Assembly: GCA_002733865.1 (NCBI GenBank)
Contig: NVXM01000027.1
Coordinates: forward strand, 1-64,000
DNA length: 64,000 nucleotides
Source of the DNA: Sphingopyxis sp.
GTDB lineage: Bacteria > Pseudomonadota > Alphaproteobacteria > Sphingomonadales > Sphingomonadaceae
Reading direction: 5' to 3'
Program-made: the position numbers and the translations under genes
In this document: positions 37,407 through 45,997 of the stretch, piece after piece
Layout: each line of letters opens with the position of its first letter
Position numbering within the stretch: position 1 is the first letter of the stretch
The notes under the pieces: generated by a model
What the model saw: the letters and a program-made list of their open reading frames with translations, nothing else
Database searches by the model: none
What the model was told of the DNA's origin: nothing

Positions 37407-38507
37407 ATGATCAAGTCCATTCTTGCTACGATAGCCCTGCTTTGCTGGGCGAGCGCAGCAACAGCGCAATCCGGAGACAATGAGCAAGACAGTCGCTGGT
37501 CGATCGCCATTCACGGCGGGGCCGGTACACTGGATCGGGACAGGATCACGCCTGAACAGGACAAGGACATCCGCGCCGCGCTCAATCAGGCGCTCGCGGC
37601 TGGCTCCCAGATTCTCGAAGACGGTGGCAGCGCCATCGATGCGATCACCGCGACGATCATGATCCTCGAAGACAATCCCAATTTCAACGCCGGCAAGGGC
37701 GCGGTCTTCACCTGGGACAGGACCAACGAGCTCGACACCAGCATCATGGACGGCAGCGACCTTTCAGCGGGTGCCGCAGCAGGTATCAACGGCACCAAGA
37801 ATCCGATCCTGCTGGCCCGCGCGGTCAAGGATCACAGCCCGCACGTGATGCTGTCGGGCGAAGGGGCCAACCAGTTCAGCCGCGACCAGGGCCTCCAACA
37901 GGTCCCGCCGGAATATTACGCCACCCCCTATCGGCTGGAACAGATCGACAAGCTGCTTTCGAAAGAGGTCAGCGCAGCCGACATCGACTATAAATTCGGC
38001 ACAGTCGGCGCTGTCGCCATGGATCAGAACGGCCATATGGCAGCCGGTACGTCGACCGGCGGGATGACCGGCAAGCGCTGGGGCCGGATCGGCGACAGTC
38101 CGATCATCGGTGCCGGCACCTATGCCGACGACCGCAGCTGCGCCATTTCCGCGACGGGGTCAGGCGAATATTTCATCCGCCTCGGCGTCGCCCATGAAAT
38201 CTGCGCGCGGATCCGGATGCGCTGGCCGATTGCCCTGGAAGAAGCGCAACGGACCGTGCCGAAAGATGCAGAAGGCAATTACACGTACATCATTCACGCC
38301 AGCGAATTCATGTTGTCCGACGAGGAAATCCAGCAGATCGCCGATGATGTGATCGCCGAACTGGGCGAACTGGGCGGCGATGGCGGCATCATCTACGCGA
38401 CACCGTGGGGCCAGGCCGGCTACAGCTTCAATACCGCGGGAATGTATCGCGGACGGGCGACCAGCGAGGGCGAGCAGAGCGTGGCGATTTATGGGGATGA
38501 GGAGTGA
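37407..38507 (+). CDS. iaaA: Isoaspartyl peptidase/L-asparaginase (Ntn hydrolase), exported
   Basis: About 366 residues. The signal peptide (SILATIALLCWASAATAQ) predicts a periplasmic enzyme. The precursor cleaves itself before the nucleophilic Thr in KFGTVGAVAMDQ, and AAGTSTGGMTGKRWGRIGDS is the classic asparaginase-2 oxyanion/substrate loop. An N-terminal AIHGGAGTLDRDRI is typical. It hydrolyses beta-aspartyl dipeptides and asparagine. The ATG at 37407 is 7 bp after AGGAG; a GTG two codons earlier is less likely. Behind an SDR pseudogene. Confidence 0.92.
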   Translation: MIKSILATIALLCWASAATAQSGDNEQDSRWSIAIHGGAGTLDRDRITPEQDKDIRAALNQALAAGSQILEDGGSAIDAITATIMILEDNPNFNAGKGAVFTWDRTNELDTSIMDGSDLSAGAAAGINGTKNPILLARAVKDHSPHVMLSGEGANQFSRDQGLQQVPPEYYATPYRLEQIDKLLSKEVSAADIDYKFGTVGAVAMDQNGHMAAGTSTGGMTGKRWGRIGDSPIIGAGTYADDRSCAISATGSGEYFIRLGVAHEICARIRMRWPIALEEAQRTVPKDAEGNYTYIIHASEFMLSDEEIQQIADDVIAELGELGGDGGIIYATPWGQAGYSFNTAGMYRGRATSEGEQSVAIYGDEE

Positions 38508-38674
38508 AGCGGATATCAAAGCAATTTCATTGATATTCTAGACTCAATGTCCTCTAGGGTTGTTGAAACGGACATTGCGGAAGAACAAGCCGCCGTTCCG
38601 CCTACGCCCCAGTTGCAGTCATAGCCTGCATCTTCGGCACCCATTGAAAGCTGCTAGTGGCACTGTCGCCAAAT

Positions 38675-39541
38675 TTAAAGCAGATCGACACGCTCTTTGA
38701 TGAAGCCGGCGATCCCTTCGGGGCTGAAACGGCGTGCATCAACGTAGCCATCAGTCGCAAACACGCCTTCGACGGCACCATCATCGGTGCGCACGAACAT
38801 AATACGATCATGCTGGCGTTCGGCAATAATGTCGCAGATCGCGCGAAATTCGATGCCGCACCAATTCTTGCGTTCATAGTCGGCGCTTATGAATACGACG
38901 ATCAGCTTCGACCGGTTGCGATAAATGTCCTGTAGAAGCAAATCCAATGATGGGCGGGCGAGCTGCGACACGTAGTTTTTATCGTAGAAGTATGCGTTCG
39001 GCCCAATTCGTGTTTCAACGTGATCGGCTACGCTCTTGACCAGATCCCGCACTTCGCCAGGAAATGAGAAAGCTACGTCAAATTGATGCGTCGTTATGTT
39101 GACGGCCTTTGGAGCACCGTGCACCCAATCCGGCAGGGTGATCCCACGCCCATTCAGTTCCTTCGGCAAATTTACATCTTTGACCGCCCAATGCGTCCGA
39201 TGCATTTCCAGTTTACCGATATCCAGTTCAAACCGAAGCTCGTCAAATGCGTTATGGGGCAGGAACGGTGCAACTTCTTGAATTTCGTATTCGATCCGCA
39301 CTTCGCCTTGGCGCTTCACGATATCGCGAATTACGCCGAATCTCGGATTAAGGTTATTACGTATCTCATATGCGAAGATGCTCGGAAATGTCCGAAGCTG
39401 ATCAATCGCGGCCGCATCAAGCGTGCCGTATTTCTCCGTGATTGCGTTGTCCGTGTATTCCCGAACGCACCGCGATAACTCGATCTGCCAAGGTTCACCC
39501 CGCCAGCTTTCCGAGCTCGCTGATACCAACAGGTTATACAT
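38675..39541 (-). CDS. TIR-domain protein with an unassigned N-terminal domain
   Basis: 288 residues. The C-terminal half is a TIR domain: box 1 FDVAFSFPGEVR (154-165), a BB-loop-like stretch YDKNYVSQLARPSL (187-199), and VVFISADYERKNWCGIEF (215-232) in which W227, C228 and the catalytic-type Glu E231 are kept. Bacterial TIR domains with this Glu cleave NAD+. The N-terminal half (1-150) contains ITEKYGTLDAAAIDQLRTFP and looks like a separate sensor domain; I do not recognise it. No signal peptide or span. It overlaps the upstream Abi_C gene by 8 bp. Expected to act as a cytosolic effector of abortive infection; inference from domain type. Confidence 0.85.
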   Translation of the reverse strand: MYNLLVSASSESWRGEPWQIELSRCVREYTDNAITEKYGTLDAAAIDQLRTFPSIFAYEIRNNLNPRFGVIRDIVKRQGEVRIEYEIQEVAPFLPHNAFDELRFELDIGKLEMHRTHWAVKDVNLPKELNGRGITLPDWVHGAPKAVNITTHQFDVAFSFPGEVRDLVKSVADHVETRIGPNAYFYDKNYVSQLARPSLDLLLQDIYRNRSKLIVVFISADYERKNWCGIEFRAICDIIAERQHDRIMFVRTDDGAVEGVFATDGYVDARRFSPEGIAGFIKERVDLL

Positions 39542-40337
39542 TTCCCCCCCTTACATTCGCCGTATCAATCAAAAACAGCGCCATGCTTCCGGCCATGTTC
39601 ACCGCCAGCGCGGCATGACGCGGAGCGGGCTTGACGGGTTTTCGTCCGCCCGACGCGTGGGCATCGCCAACCCTGTTTCGCAGCGTGCCCAGCCCTTCAA
39701 CGACACTGGCGGCGCTGCCTAAAATGCGCTTGAAGGCGTCTTCGGAATGCTGCGACGGCGCGATGTTTAGCAATTCCGACACCTGCCGATATAGCTTCGG
39801 CAAATCGTCGTTCGGCGCATATCTAGGGTTGCCTTCGTTGTCTTCGAGCAAATGCTTGCAGACGCTTTCGAGCAAGGTGCGCGCTGCCGTGATCGCGCCT
39901 GCCGGATCAGCTTCACGCCGCGCCAGCGCCTTGTTCCAAGCCCCGGTGATCGCGTCGGCGTCAAACGTCGTAAGCGTGTCGGATATGACGGTATCGGCAA
40001 GGGCCGCGCCACGCTCCAGCCGATCGATCAGCGGGGCAAACTCGTTGCGGACGAACTGCCTTCGCGGCTCCCATTGGCCGGAATAGTCTTTGAGGTATGC
40101 CCACATTGCCCCGGTATCTTGGGCCGTGCGGACGAATTGCGGGACAAGGTTCGAAACCGCTGGTTCGTTCATAAACTCGCGACGAAGTAGGCGGTAAACG
40201 GGATCCTTCATGTTGTCGCGCCCTTCGCAAAGAGCGACTAACCCATTCCGAAGCGCCATCGCTCTCTCAAGCGAATCTTGAGGTAACTCTGCGATCGGAT
40301 CGTTTGGTGGATAATTAGGGAAGTCGAAGGTCATCAC
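39534..40337 (-). CDS. Abi_C (abortive infection C-terminal) domain protein, HEPN-type motif
   Basis: 267 residues (GTG at 40337; an ATG follows at 40334, neither with a good ribosome-binding site). The second half matches the Abi_C family: AARTLLESVCKHLLEDNEG, DLPKLYRQVSELLNIAPSQH, then VVEGLGTLRNRVGDAH. R220, R222 and H227 make an RX4-6H motif with RN, like the catalytic motif of HEPN ribonucleases. The N-terminal half is helical and unassigned. The gene overlaps the downstream TIR gene by 8 bp, so the two products are made together. Proposed role: sensor or RNase partner in phage defence. Family identity is good; RNase activity is inferred. Confidence 0.85.
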   Translation of the reverse strand: MMTFDFPNYPPNDPIAELPQDSLERAMALRNGLVALCEGRDNMKDPVYRLLRREFMNEPAVSNLVPQFVRTAQDTGAMWAYLKDYSGQWEPRRQFVRNEFAPLIDRLERGAALADTVISDTLTTFDADAITGAWNKALARREADPAGAITAARTLLESVCKHLLEDNEGNPRYAPNDDLPKLYRQVSELLNIAPSQHSEDAFKRILGSAASVVEGLGTLRNRVGDAHASGGRKPVKPAPRHAALAVNMAGSMALFLIDTANVRGGNV

Positions 40338-40578
40338 CGATAAATAGCGAATATTTGAGGGCTGTATACTCTGAATTCAATTGGACGAGCATCCGTGCAG
40401 CCAATTTGGAGAAGACGGCTGCTGTTGCTCGTGTGCGCCCAAAATCGGCCCTTCCGCTTCCCACCCAGTTTCCGACATTCAAGCTGGCTGCCATTAATGT
40501 TCGCTTTCGGCGCAGTGGCAGACGTTTGAATTGAGAGTATTCATTTTAGCAGAATTTTTTCCACGGCACATTTGCCGT

Positions 40579-41814
40579 CTATTCCTCCACCGCCTCAAAA
40601 GCCGTCGCAGCCTCGGCATCCCGCGTGGTCACCAGATAATCGAAACCCAGCAGCACAAACCTGGACAAAGTCGGCAGCGCCCTCATCTTCTTGCCGGCCA
40701 GCGCGTGGCGCAGCGACGCGAGCGGAATCAGCACATGGCCCTTCGCGCCGATCCGCTCGGGGGCAATATTCGCCGCTGCGAGCATGGCTCCAACGCCTTG
40801 GTCTTCATATGTCTGCACAGATGTGGCCTTGCCGGGCCTGATCGCCCGCACCATGCCGCCGATCGGCAGATAGACGATATGCACCGACTTGAGGCCGTTG
40901 GCCGCCGCCAGCCCGGGCAGCAGCGAGCCCAGATCGTAAATTGACGCCGGGGTGGTGCCTCGCCCCAAGTGATAGGCGCCCATTTTCAACAGCACCCGCG
41001 GGGCGGCCTCCGGTGCCGCCCGATAGCGGTCAAGAAAATAGCCGCGCCTCAGCGCCTCGCGCTCCTCGTTATTCTGCAGATAGGCACCACTCTGGTTGAA
41101 CTGGTAGATTCGCGCGCTCGCCGCCAGCGCATCGACGATCGCTTCGGCCCGTTTCGAACCGGCGAAATTTGCCTGCAGGTCCGCAAATTCCGCGACGCTG
41201 GCCCGGTTCATCCACAGAGCAGCGAAATCGCCCTTGGCGAGATTCTCGATATCGGCATCGCGGATTGCTTCCACACTGGCTTTTGTCGCGACATCCGGGG
41301 CCAGCCTGGCGAGCTCATCCATCAGGATCGTCGGCGCGCCAATAAATTCCTGGTCGATGCCCCAGACCCTGCCGCCATGGTCGAAATCGTCCGCCAGTTC
41401 GGCATCTTCGCGGTTGCTCAGAAAGGGAAAGGCCAAGGGCTTGCCGGCGAGGTCGTTCTGCAGCGCTTCCACCCCGCCCGCAGCGAGCCGGCGGCGCACC
41501 CATTGCATCGTCACCGGCCCCACTTCAACGGCATGATAGAGCGGCCCGAACACCCGCGCCTCGCTGGCCAGCGCCTGCGCCAGCCGGGGCGCACCAGCAA
41601 AGCCATGATCCTCCCCGAGCGCGACAAATTGCGCGTCGGCCAGTTCCGCCTTCAGCCGGTCGGCGCCGGGGCCGGACAGGCCAGCATCGCTGAATTCGAT
41701 GTCCAGAATTTCGATTGCTTCACGCGGCGCGGCCTTGGAATCAGCGCTCTGCGCCTGCAGCGCCCCGGCCTGAAGACAGAGCGCGCCTACCATGGTGACC
41801 CATTTTAACATCAT
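40579..41814 (-). CDS. Secreted EreA/ChaN-like superfamily protein
   Basis: 411 residues with a signal peptide (MVGALCLQAGALQAQ). The segment DAQFVALGEDHGFAGAPRL carries the GE-x-H motif of the erythromycin-esterase/ChaN/PMT superfamily, and MGAYHLGRGTTPASIYDLG near the C-terminus supplies another His. Members include macrolide esterases and haem-binding or peptidase-like proteins. Residues around the motif differ from canonical EreA, so esterase activity should not be assumed. Periplasmic or secreted. Two ATGs at 41814 and 41811 are both possible. Alone, between the TIR/Abi_C module and a carboxyltransferase. Confidence 0.6.
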   Translation of the reverse strand: MMLKWVTMVGALCLQAGALQAQSADSKAAPREAIEILDIEFSDAGLSGPGADRLKAELADAQFVALGEDHGFAGAPRLAQALASEARVFGPLYHAVEVGPVTMQWVRRRLAAGGVEALQNDLAGKPLAFPFLSNREDAELADDFDHGGRVWGIDQEFIGAPTILMDELARLAPDVATKASVEAIRDADIENLAKGDFAALWMNRASVAEFADLQANFAGSKRAEAIVDALAASARIYQFNQSGAYLQNNEEREALRRGYFLDRYRAAPEAAPRVLLKMGAYHLGRGTTPASIYDLGSLLPGLAAANGLKSVHIVYLPIGGMVRAIRPGKATSVQTYEDQGVGAMLAAANIAPERIGAKGHVLIPLASLRHALAGKKMRALPTLSRFVLLGFDYLVTTRDAEAATAFEAVEE

Positions 41815-41887
41815 CCCGCCCCCATCAGTGTATTACATATATAAGGCAGTAATATTCAAGAGACAGGTTTGCAACCAATTTCCTGTT

Positions 41888-41905
41888 CCCCGGCGAAGGC
41901 CGGGG
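41888..41905. repeat. Short GC-rich palindrome, dispersed-repeat type
   Basis: CCCCGGC and GCCGGGG are perfect 7-bp arms with a GAAG loop. The sequence CCCCGGCGAAGGCCGGGG is a common dispersed repeat of sphingomonads. It lies in the 390-bp gap ahead of the carboxyltransferase gene and may act as a terminator or as a REP element. No T tract follows. Confidence 0.65.
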
Positions 41906-42098
41906 CACAAGTCCCCTAAGCAGCCCTCTTCAATTTGCCGCTTCCCCTGCCTTAACCACTCGGTTAAACCAGCCGGATGATCCAGCTATTGTCCATGCGC
42001 CAGCCGGCCCTGTCCTACATCACCGCGCTGCGCTATGCTGCCGGCATGTTGGATTCTCGTCTTTCCCGGTCGCCGCAATCCGCTCTGCCGGAAGTTTA

Positions 42099-42191
42099 CA
42101 CTAGGCGCCTTCTGGCAGCAGCGAAAACGGCATTTTTCTGCGGTCTGCGTCCAAAGTTCACAGAAAATAAAAAGACATTATTGTGTAAAGC
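42099..42191 (+). promoter_or_regulatory. 93-bp element upstream of the carboxyltransferase, copy A
   Basis: This stretch aligns without gaps to 47042-47134 (minus strand). Shared blocks at fixed spacing are CACTAGG, TCTGCGG, CCAAAG, CACAGAAAATAAAAA and TGTAAAGC; about 60 of 93 columns match by eye, far more in the blocks. The 3' block lies 15 bp before the ATG at 42207. TTTACAC (42095-42101) and GTGTAAA (42183-42189) are inverted repeats. It may be a promoter with operator sites or a small dispersed element. Confidence 0.6.
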
Positions 42192-42206
42192 AGGCAGAGG
42201 AAAAAT

Positions 42207-43727
42207 ATGACCTGGCAACCCGAACTTGAAGAACTGGCCGAGCGGCAGCGGCTCGCCGAAAAAATGGGCGGCGAGGAAAAAGTCTCCCGCCAGCATGGCC
42301 AGGGCAAGCTGGACGCGCGGGCGCGCATTGCGGGAATCGTCGATGAAGACAGCTTTCGCGAGATCGGCAAGATCGCCGGCCGCGGGACCTATGCCAAGGA
42401 CGGCACGTTCGAGGATTTCGCGCCAAGCAACCTGATCTTCGGACGCGCCAATATCGAGGGCCGTCCGGTGGTTGCCTCCGCCGACGACTTCACCGTGCGC
42501 GGCGGTGCTGCCGATGCGGCATTGCACCGCAAGTTCACCCAGTGCGAGAAAATGGCCCATACGCTGGGCATCCCGATGATCCGGATGATCGACGGTACCG
42601 GCGGCGGCGGTTCGGTCAAGAGCCTCGAGGACATGGGCTTCACTTATGTGCCCGCCGTGCCCGGCTGGGAGGATATCATCAAGAATCTCGACACGGTGCC
42701 GGTGGTCGCGCTGGCGCTCGGGCCGACCGCCGGCATGGGCGCGGCGCGCACCGTCGCCAGCCATTATTCGATCATGGTCAAGGGCCTGTCGCAGATTTTC
42801 GCTGCCGGCCCGGCGGTGGCCGCAGCCATCGGCGACACGCTGACCAAGGAGCAACTCGGCGGCTCCGACATTCACGCGACCAATGGCGTGGTCGACGAGG
42901 AAGTCGCCAGCGAGGCCGAGGCCTTTGTCACCGCTCGCAAATTTCTGTCCTACCTGCCGAGCAATGTGAACCAGCTCGCTGCCCGGACCGAAAACTGGGA
43001 TCCGGTCGACCGGAAGGACGAAAGCCTGCTCTCTGCCGTGCCGCGCGCCGACAAGCAGGTCTATTCGATGCGCAAGATCATGACCTCGGTGTTCGACGAG
43101 GGCTCGGTGTTCGAAATGGGCAAGCGCTGGGGCCGGGCTGCGATCACCGCCTTTGCCCGGCTCGACGGCTGGCCGGTCGCGGTGCTCGCCAATGATCCGA
43201 GCTTTCTCGGCGGGTCGTGGGAAGCCAAGTCCTCGGAGAAGGTCGAACGCTTTGCCAAGCTGGCCGAACAATTCCATCTGCCGGTGGTCCATCTGGTCGA
43301 CAATCCCGGCTTCATGATCGGTGCCGAGGCCGAGCGCACCGGCACCATCCGCTATGGCGTGCAGGCGATGAACGCGGTCTACCGGGCGACCGTGCCCTGG
43401 GCCAGCGTCATCGTCCGCCGCGCCTATGGCATCGCCGGCAGCGCGATGAGCAACGCCGAGCATTTCCAGTATCGCTTTGCCTGGCCCTCGGGCGACTGGG
43501 GCTCGCTGCCGATCGCCGGCGGGCTCGAGGTCGCCTACAAGAGCGATATCGAAAGCGCCGGGGACCCGGTCGCGCGGCTGGCCGAGATAAGGGCGAAGCT
43601 CGACAAGGTCACCTCGCCCTTCCGCACCGCCGAGCAGTTCAGCGTCGAGGACATCATCGACCCGCGCGACACGCGGCCGCTGCTGTGCGAATTTGCCGAT
43701 CTGGCGTGGCGCAAACTGGCCCAATAA
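42207..43727 (+). CDS. Acyl-CoA carboxylase carboxyltransferase subunit (AccD/PccB-like)
   Basis: 506 residues, the size of propionyl-CoA/methylcrotonyl-CoA-type beta subunits, with two crotonase-fold halves. Features are KLDARARIAGIVDEDSFRE, IDGTGGGGSVK in the N half, and DNPGFMIGAEAERTGTIRYG with NAVYRATVPW in the C half. It transfers CO2 from carboxybiotin to an acyl-CoA. No biotin-carboxylase or carrier subunit lies nearby, so the partner must be elsewhere, or the protein is a decarboxylase-type relative. The ATG has AGAGGAAA just upstream. The 5' region carries an element shared with the haloalkane dehalogenase gene. Confidence 0.88.
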   Translation: MTWQPELEELAERQRLAEKMGGEEKVSRQHGQGKLDARARIAGIVDEDSFREIGKIAGRGTYAKDGTFEDFAPSNLIFGRANIEGRPVVASADDFTVRGGAADAALHRKFTQCEKMAHTLGIPMIRMIDGTGGGGSVKSLEDMGFTYVPAVPGWEDIIKNLDTVPVVALALGPTAGMGAARTVASHYSIMVKGLSQIFAAGPAVAAAIGDTLTKEQLGGSDIHATNGVVDEEVASEAEAFVTARKFLSYLPSNVNQLAARTENWDPVDRKDESLLSAVPRADKQVYSMRKIMTSVFDEGSVFEMGKRWGRAAITAFARLDGWPVAVLANDPSFLGGSWEAKSSEKVERFAKLAEQFHLPVVHLVDNPGFMIGAEAERTGTIRYGVQAMNAVYRATVPWASVIVRRAYGIAGSAMSNAEHFQYRFAWPSGDWGSLPIAGGLEVAYKSDIESAGDPVARLAEIRAKLDKVTSPFRTAEQFSVEDIIDPRDTRPLLCEFADLAWRKLAQ

Positions 43728-44028
43728 CAGGCGACGCCAGGTAAATTGCAGGCATATTCGGCCAAGATCCTGCCATTTCCCACTGGCTGACCTATCGCTA
43801 GAATTATTATACCTTAATAACAATGGGTTATGATTTTCAGTGATGCCCGTCACGGGAAAATGGCGAATATTTCCTATAGATCTCGCCCAGATCAGATATC
43901 ATTTCATCTACCGAAATAAACGGTTCATCGCTGATTCAGCAACCGATCGGCATTGAGAGTGAAGTAAGTAGAAGAGAATGACGTAAAAAATGAGTTCGGC
44001 GCAATCAACAAGCTCGAAGGAAGAAACG
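43728..44028. other. Intergenic region ahead of the zinc-ribbon small protein
   Basis: About 300 bp without a gene. AT-rich blocks (AATTATTATACCTTAATAACAA at about 43803-43824, split by two bases from consensus) suggest the promoter of the downstream small protein. No repeat or RNA gene is seen. Confidence 0.3.
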
Positions 44029-44289
44029 ATGTACTTGTCACCTGGATCATTCATCAATCAGCCTGCTCAGGCATTGGCCGAACAGAGTCTCGCGCGTGGC
44101 TATCAGCCGCTCTATCATCTCGATGTCGTCAACCGTTGCCCCGGCTGTGGAAAATCGCACTGGCATGTTGGAAGAATGACTGCGGAATGTGCGCATTGTG
44201 AAACCGCGCTGCCGCTGGCGATGGTCGCCAGCCAGCCGATGCAACCGCGCTTCACCGAGCATTTCAGCAAAACGGCAATGGTAGCCTGA
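44029..44289 (+). CDS. Small zinc-ribbon-like protein
   Basis: 86 residues. A pair of CXXC motifs 19 residues apart (RCPGCGKSHWHVGRMTAECA then CAHC) makes a likely zinc ribbon. The N-terminus YLSPGSFINQPAQALAEQSL and ALARGYQPL-type segment recur in small sphingomonad proteins with no assigned role. The ATG at 44029 has AAGGAAG five bases upstream; an ATG 39 bases earlier lacks one. Possibly an RNA- or protein-binding adaptor; function unknown. Confidence 0.78.
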   Translation: MYLSPGSFINQPAQALAEQSLARGYQPLYHLDVVNRCPGCGKSHWHVGRMTAECAHCETALPLAMVASQPMQPRFTEHFSKTAMVA

Positions 44290-44386
44290 AAAACAAAGAT
44301 CATCGCCTCATCAAACCGGCAGTGATTGAAGCTTGCGATAAATCTTTTTCGCGGTCAATATCGGCACCTTATCAAGGGGAAAACCG

Positions 44387-45925
44387 ATGACCGCAGATAG
44401 TAAATTTCTTTCCATTGACCGCCGTCAGGCCCTGCGCGGAGCCGCTATGGCAGGCGCAGGCGCGATGTTCATATCGCCAGGCATGGCACTATCCACCGAT
44501 GCCGATATGACCGCCATCCGCAAGGCTGCCGAAGCCGGCCGCGAAGCATCGATCAAACGCATTCAGGATTGGATCGCACTTCCCTCGATAGCTGCCGAAG
44601 ACCGTAATATGCCGGAAGGCGCCGAATATATGGCGGAGCTGGCCAAAGATGCCGGCTTCCAGCACGTCGAAATTGTTCCCACCGACGGCCATCCCGGCGT
44701 ATTTGCAACGCTCGACGCAGGCGCGAAACGAACCCTCGGCATCTACTTCATGTATGACGTCAAGCAATTTGACCCGGCCGAATGGTCTTCCCCGCCTCTC
44801 GAAGCGGCGATTGTCGACCGGCCCGGCTTCGGCAAGGCGATCATGGGCCGCGGGGCGGTCAACCAGAAGGGTCCGGAAGCTACCTTCCTGGCAGCGCTCC
44901 ACGCCATTCGCGCCGCTGGCCGCAAATTGCCGGTCAATATCGTCCTCATTTGCGAAGGAGAGGAAGAAATTGGCTCGCCCCATTTCAAGCAGGTAGCGAC
45001 CAAGCCCAACGTGCTCGCAGCTCTGAAGAAGTGCGAGGGCATATTCATCCCGGCGAGCTGGCAGGACAAGAACGGCAATGTCAGCGTCAATCTTGGGTCC
45101 AAGGGGCTCATCGAACTGGAACTGGTGGCCAGCGGCGAGAAGTGGGGCCGCGGACCCAAGGGTGACATTCACAGCAGCCTCAAGGCCATGGTAGACAGCC
45201 CCAGCTGGCGACTGGTGCAGGCACTGCAGACTTTGGTAACACCCGACGGCAACACACCGGCGATTGACGGGTGGTTCGAGAACGTCCGGCCGCTGACCGC
45301 GCGCGAAAAGGCGCTGATTGCCGAAACTGCCCGCAATTCCGATGAAGCGCAGCGCAAGGCGGTGCTGGGCGTCAATCACTGGATCGATGACTTGCCGTTC
45401 GAACAGGCGCTCCAGCGCCTCGCACAGGAACCGACCGTCAATATCGAAGGCTTGGTCGCCGGCTATACCGGACCCGGCGGCAAGACCGTGTTGCCCGGCG
45501 TGGCCACTGCCAAGCTCGACCTGCGGCTGGTGCCGGACCAGACCCGGGCGGAAGCCGAGCGTAAATTGCGCGCCCATCTCGACGCCCATGGCTTCCCCGA
45601 CGTCGAGGTCAAGGTCAGCGGCGGCTATGACCCGACCGAAACCGATGAGAACAGCCGCCTGATCCGCACCGAGCTGGCCACTTACGAGCGCGCCGGCATC
45701 GAGGCGACGCTCAACCCGCGGCTGGCCGGATCCTGGCCCGGTGCCACCTTCACCAGCCCGCCAGTGTCCATTCCCGCCGGCCATTTTGGCATGGGACACG
45801 GGGCCGGGGCGCACGCGCCGGACGAATATTATGTCGTCGAGTCAACCAATCCAAAAGTGGCCGGACTGGTCGATGCGACCATGGGCTATGCTGACTTCCT
45901 CTACCAGCTGGCCGCGATCAAATAG
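44387..45925 (+). CDS. M20 family peptidase with altered metal site, Tat-exported
   Basis: 512 residues. DRRQALRGAAMAGAGAMFIS is a Tat-type signal, so it folds before export. The fold is the M20 zinc dipeptidase (carnosinase-like), with EGEEEIGSPHF (190-200) and a C-terminal HAPDEYY. The usual first metal motif GHxD is MYD here (residues 122-124: Met replaces His), and the bridging Asp of GRGxxDxKG is Asn (GRGAVNQKG, N159). These two changes would weaken or change metal binding. Such variants exist in a subgroup of M20-like proteins, so it may be a dedicated form rather than a mutant. Dimerisation region and length are normal. Confidence 0.82.
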   Translation: MTADSKFLSIDRRQALRGAAMAGAGAMFISPGMALSTDADMTAIRKAAEAGREASIKRIQDWIALPSIAAEDRNMPEGAEYMAELAKDAGFQHVEIVPTDGHPGVFATLDAGAKRTLGIYFMYDVKQFDPAEWSSPPLEAAIVDRPGFGKAIMGRGAVNQKGPEATFLAALHAIRAAGRKLPVNIVLICEGEEEIGSPHFKQVATKPNVLAALKKCEGIFIPASWQDKNGNVSVNLGSKGLIELELVASGEKWGRGPKGDIHSSLKAMVDSPSWRLVQALQTLVTPDGNTPAIDGWFENVRPLTAREKALIAETARNSDEAQRKAVLGVNHWIDDLPFEQALQRLAQEPTVNIEGLVAGYTGPGGKTVLPGVATAKLDLRLVPDQTRAEAERKLRAHLDAHGFPDVEVKVSGGYDPTETDENSRLIRTELATYERAGIEATLNPRLAGSWPGATFTSPPVSIPAGHFGMGHGAGAHAPDEYYVVESTNPKVAGLVDATMGYADFLYQLAAIK

Positions 45926-45997
45926 GCGGTCCTCCAGATTACCGTTCGTGGTGCGCATGTCGAACCACGAACGGCTAGTCCACCGTCGCTTCGACGA

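Noticed and set aside
38602..38877. Minus-strand open frame of 91 codons past the TIR gene
   Set aside because: Overlaps the TIR coding region in another frame and has no recognisable features.
42096..43853. Minus-strand open frame of 585 codons opposite the carboxyltransferase
   Set aside because: Shadow of a well-supported acyl-CoA carboxyltransferase gene.
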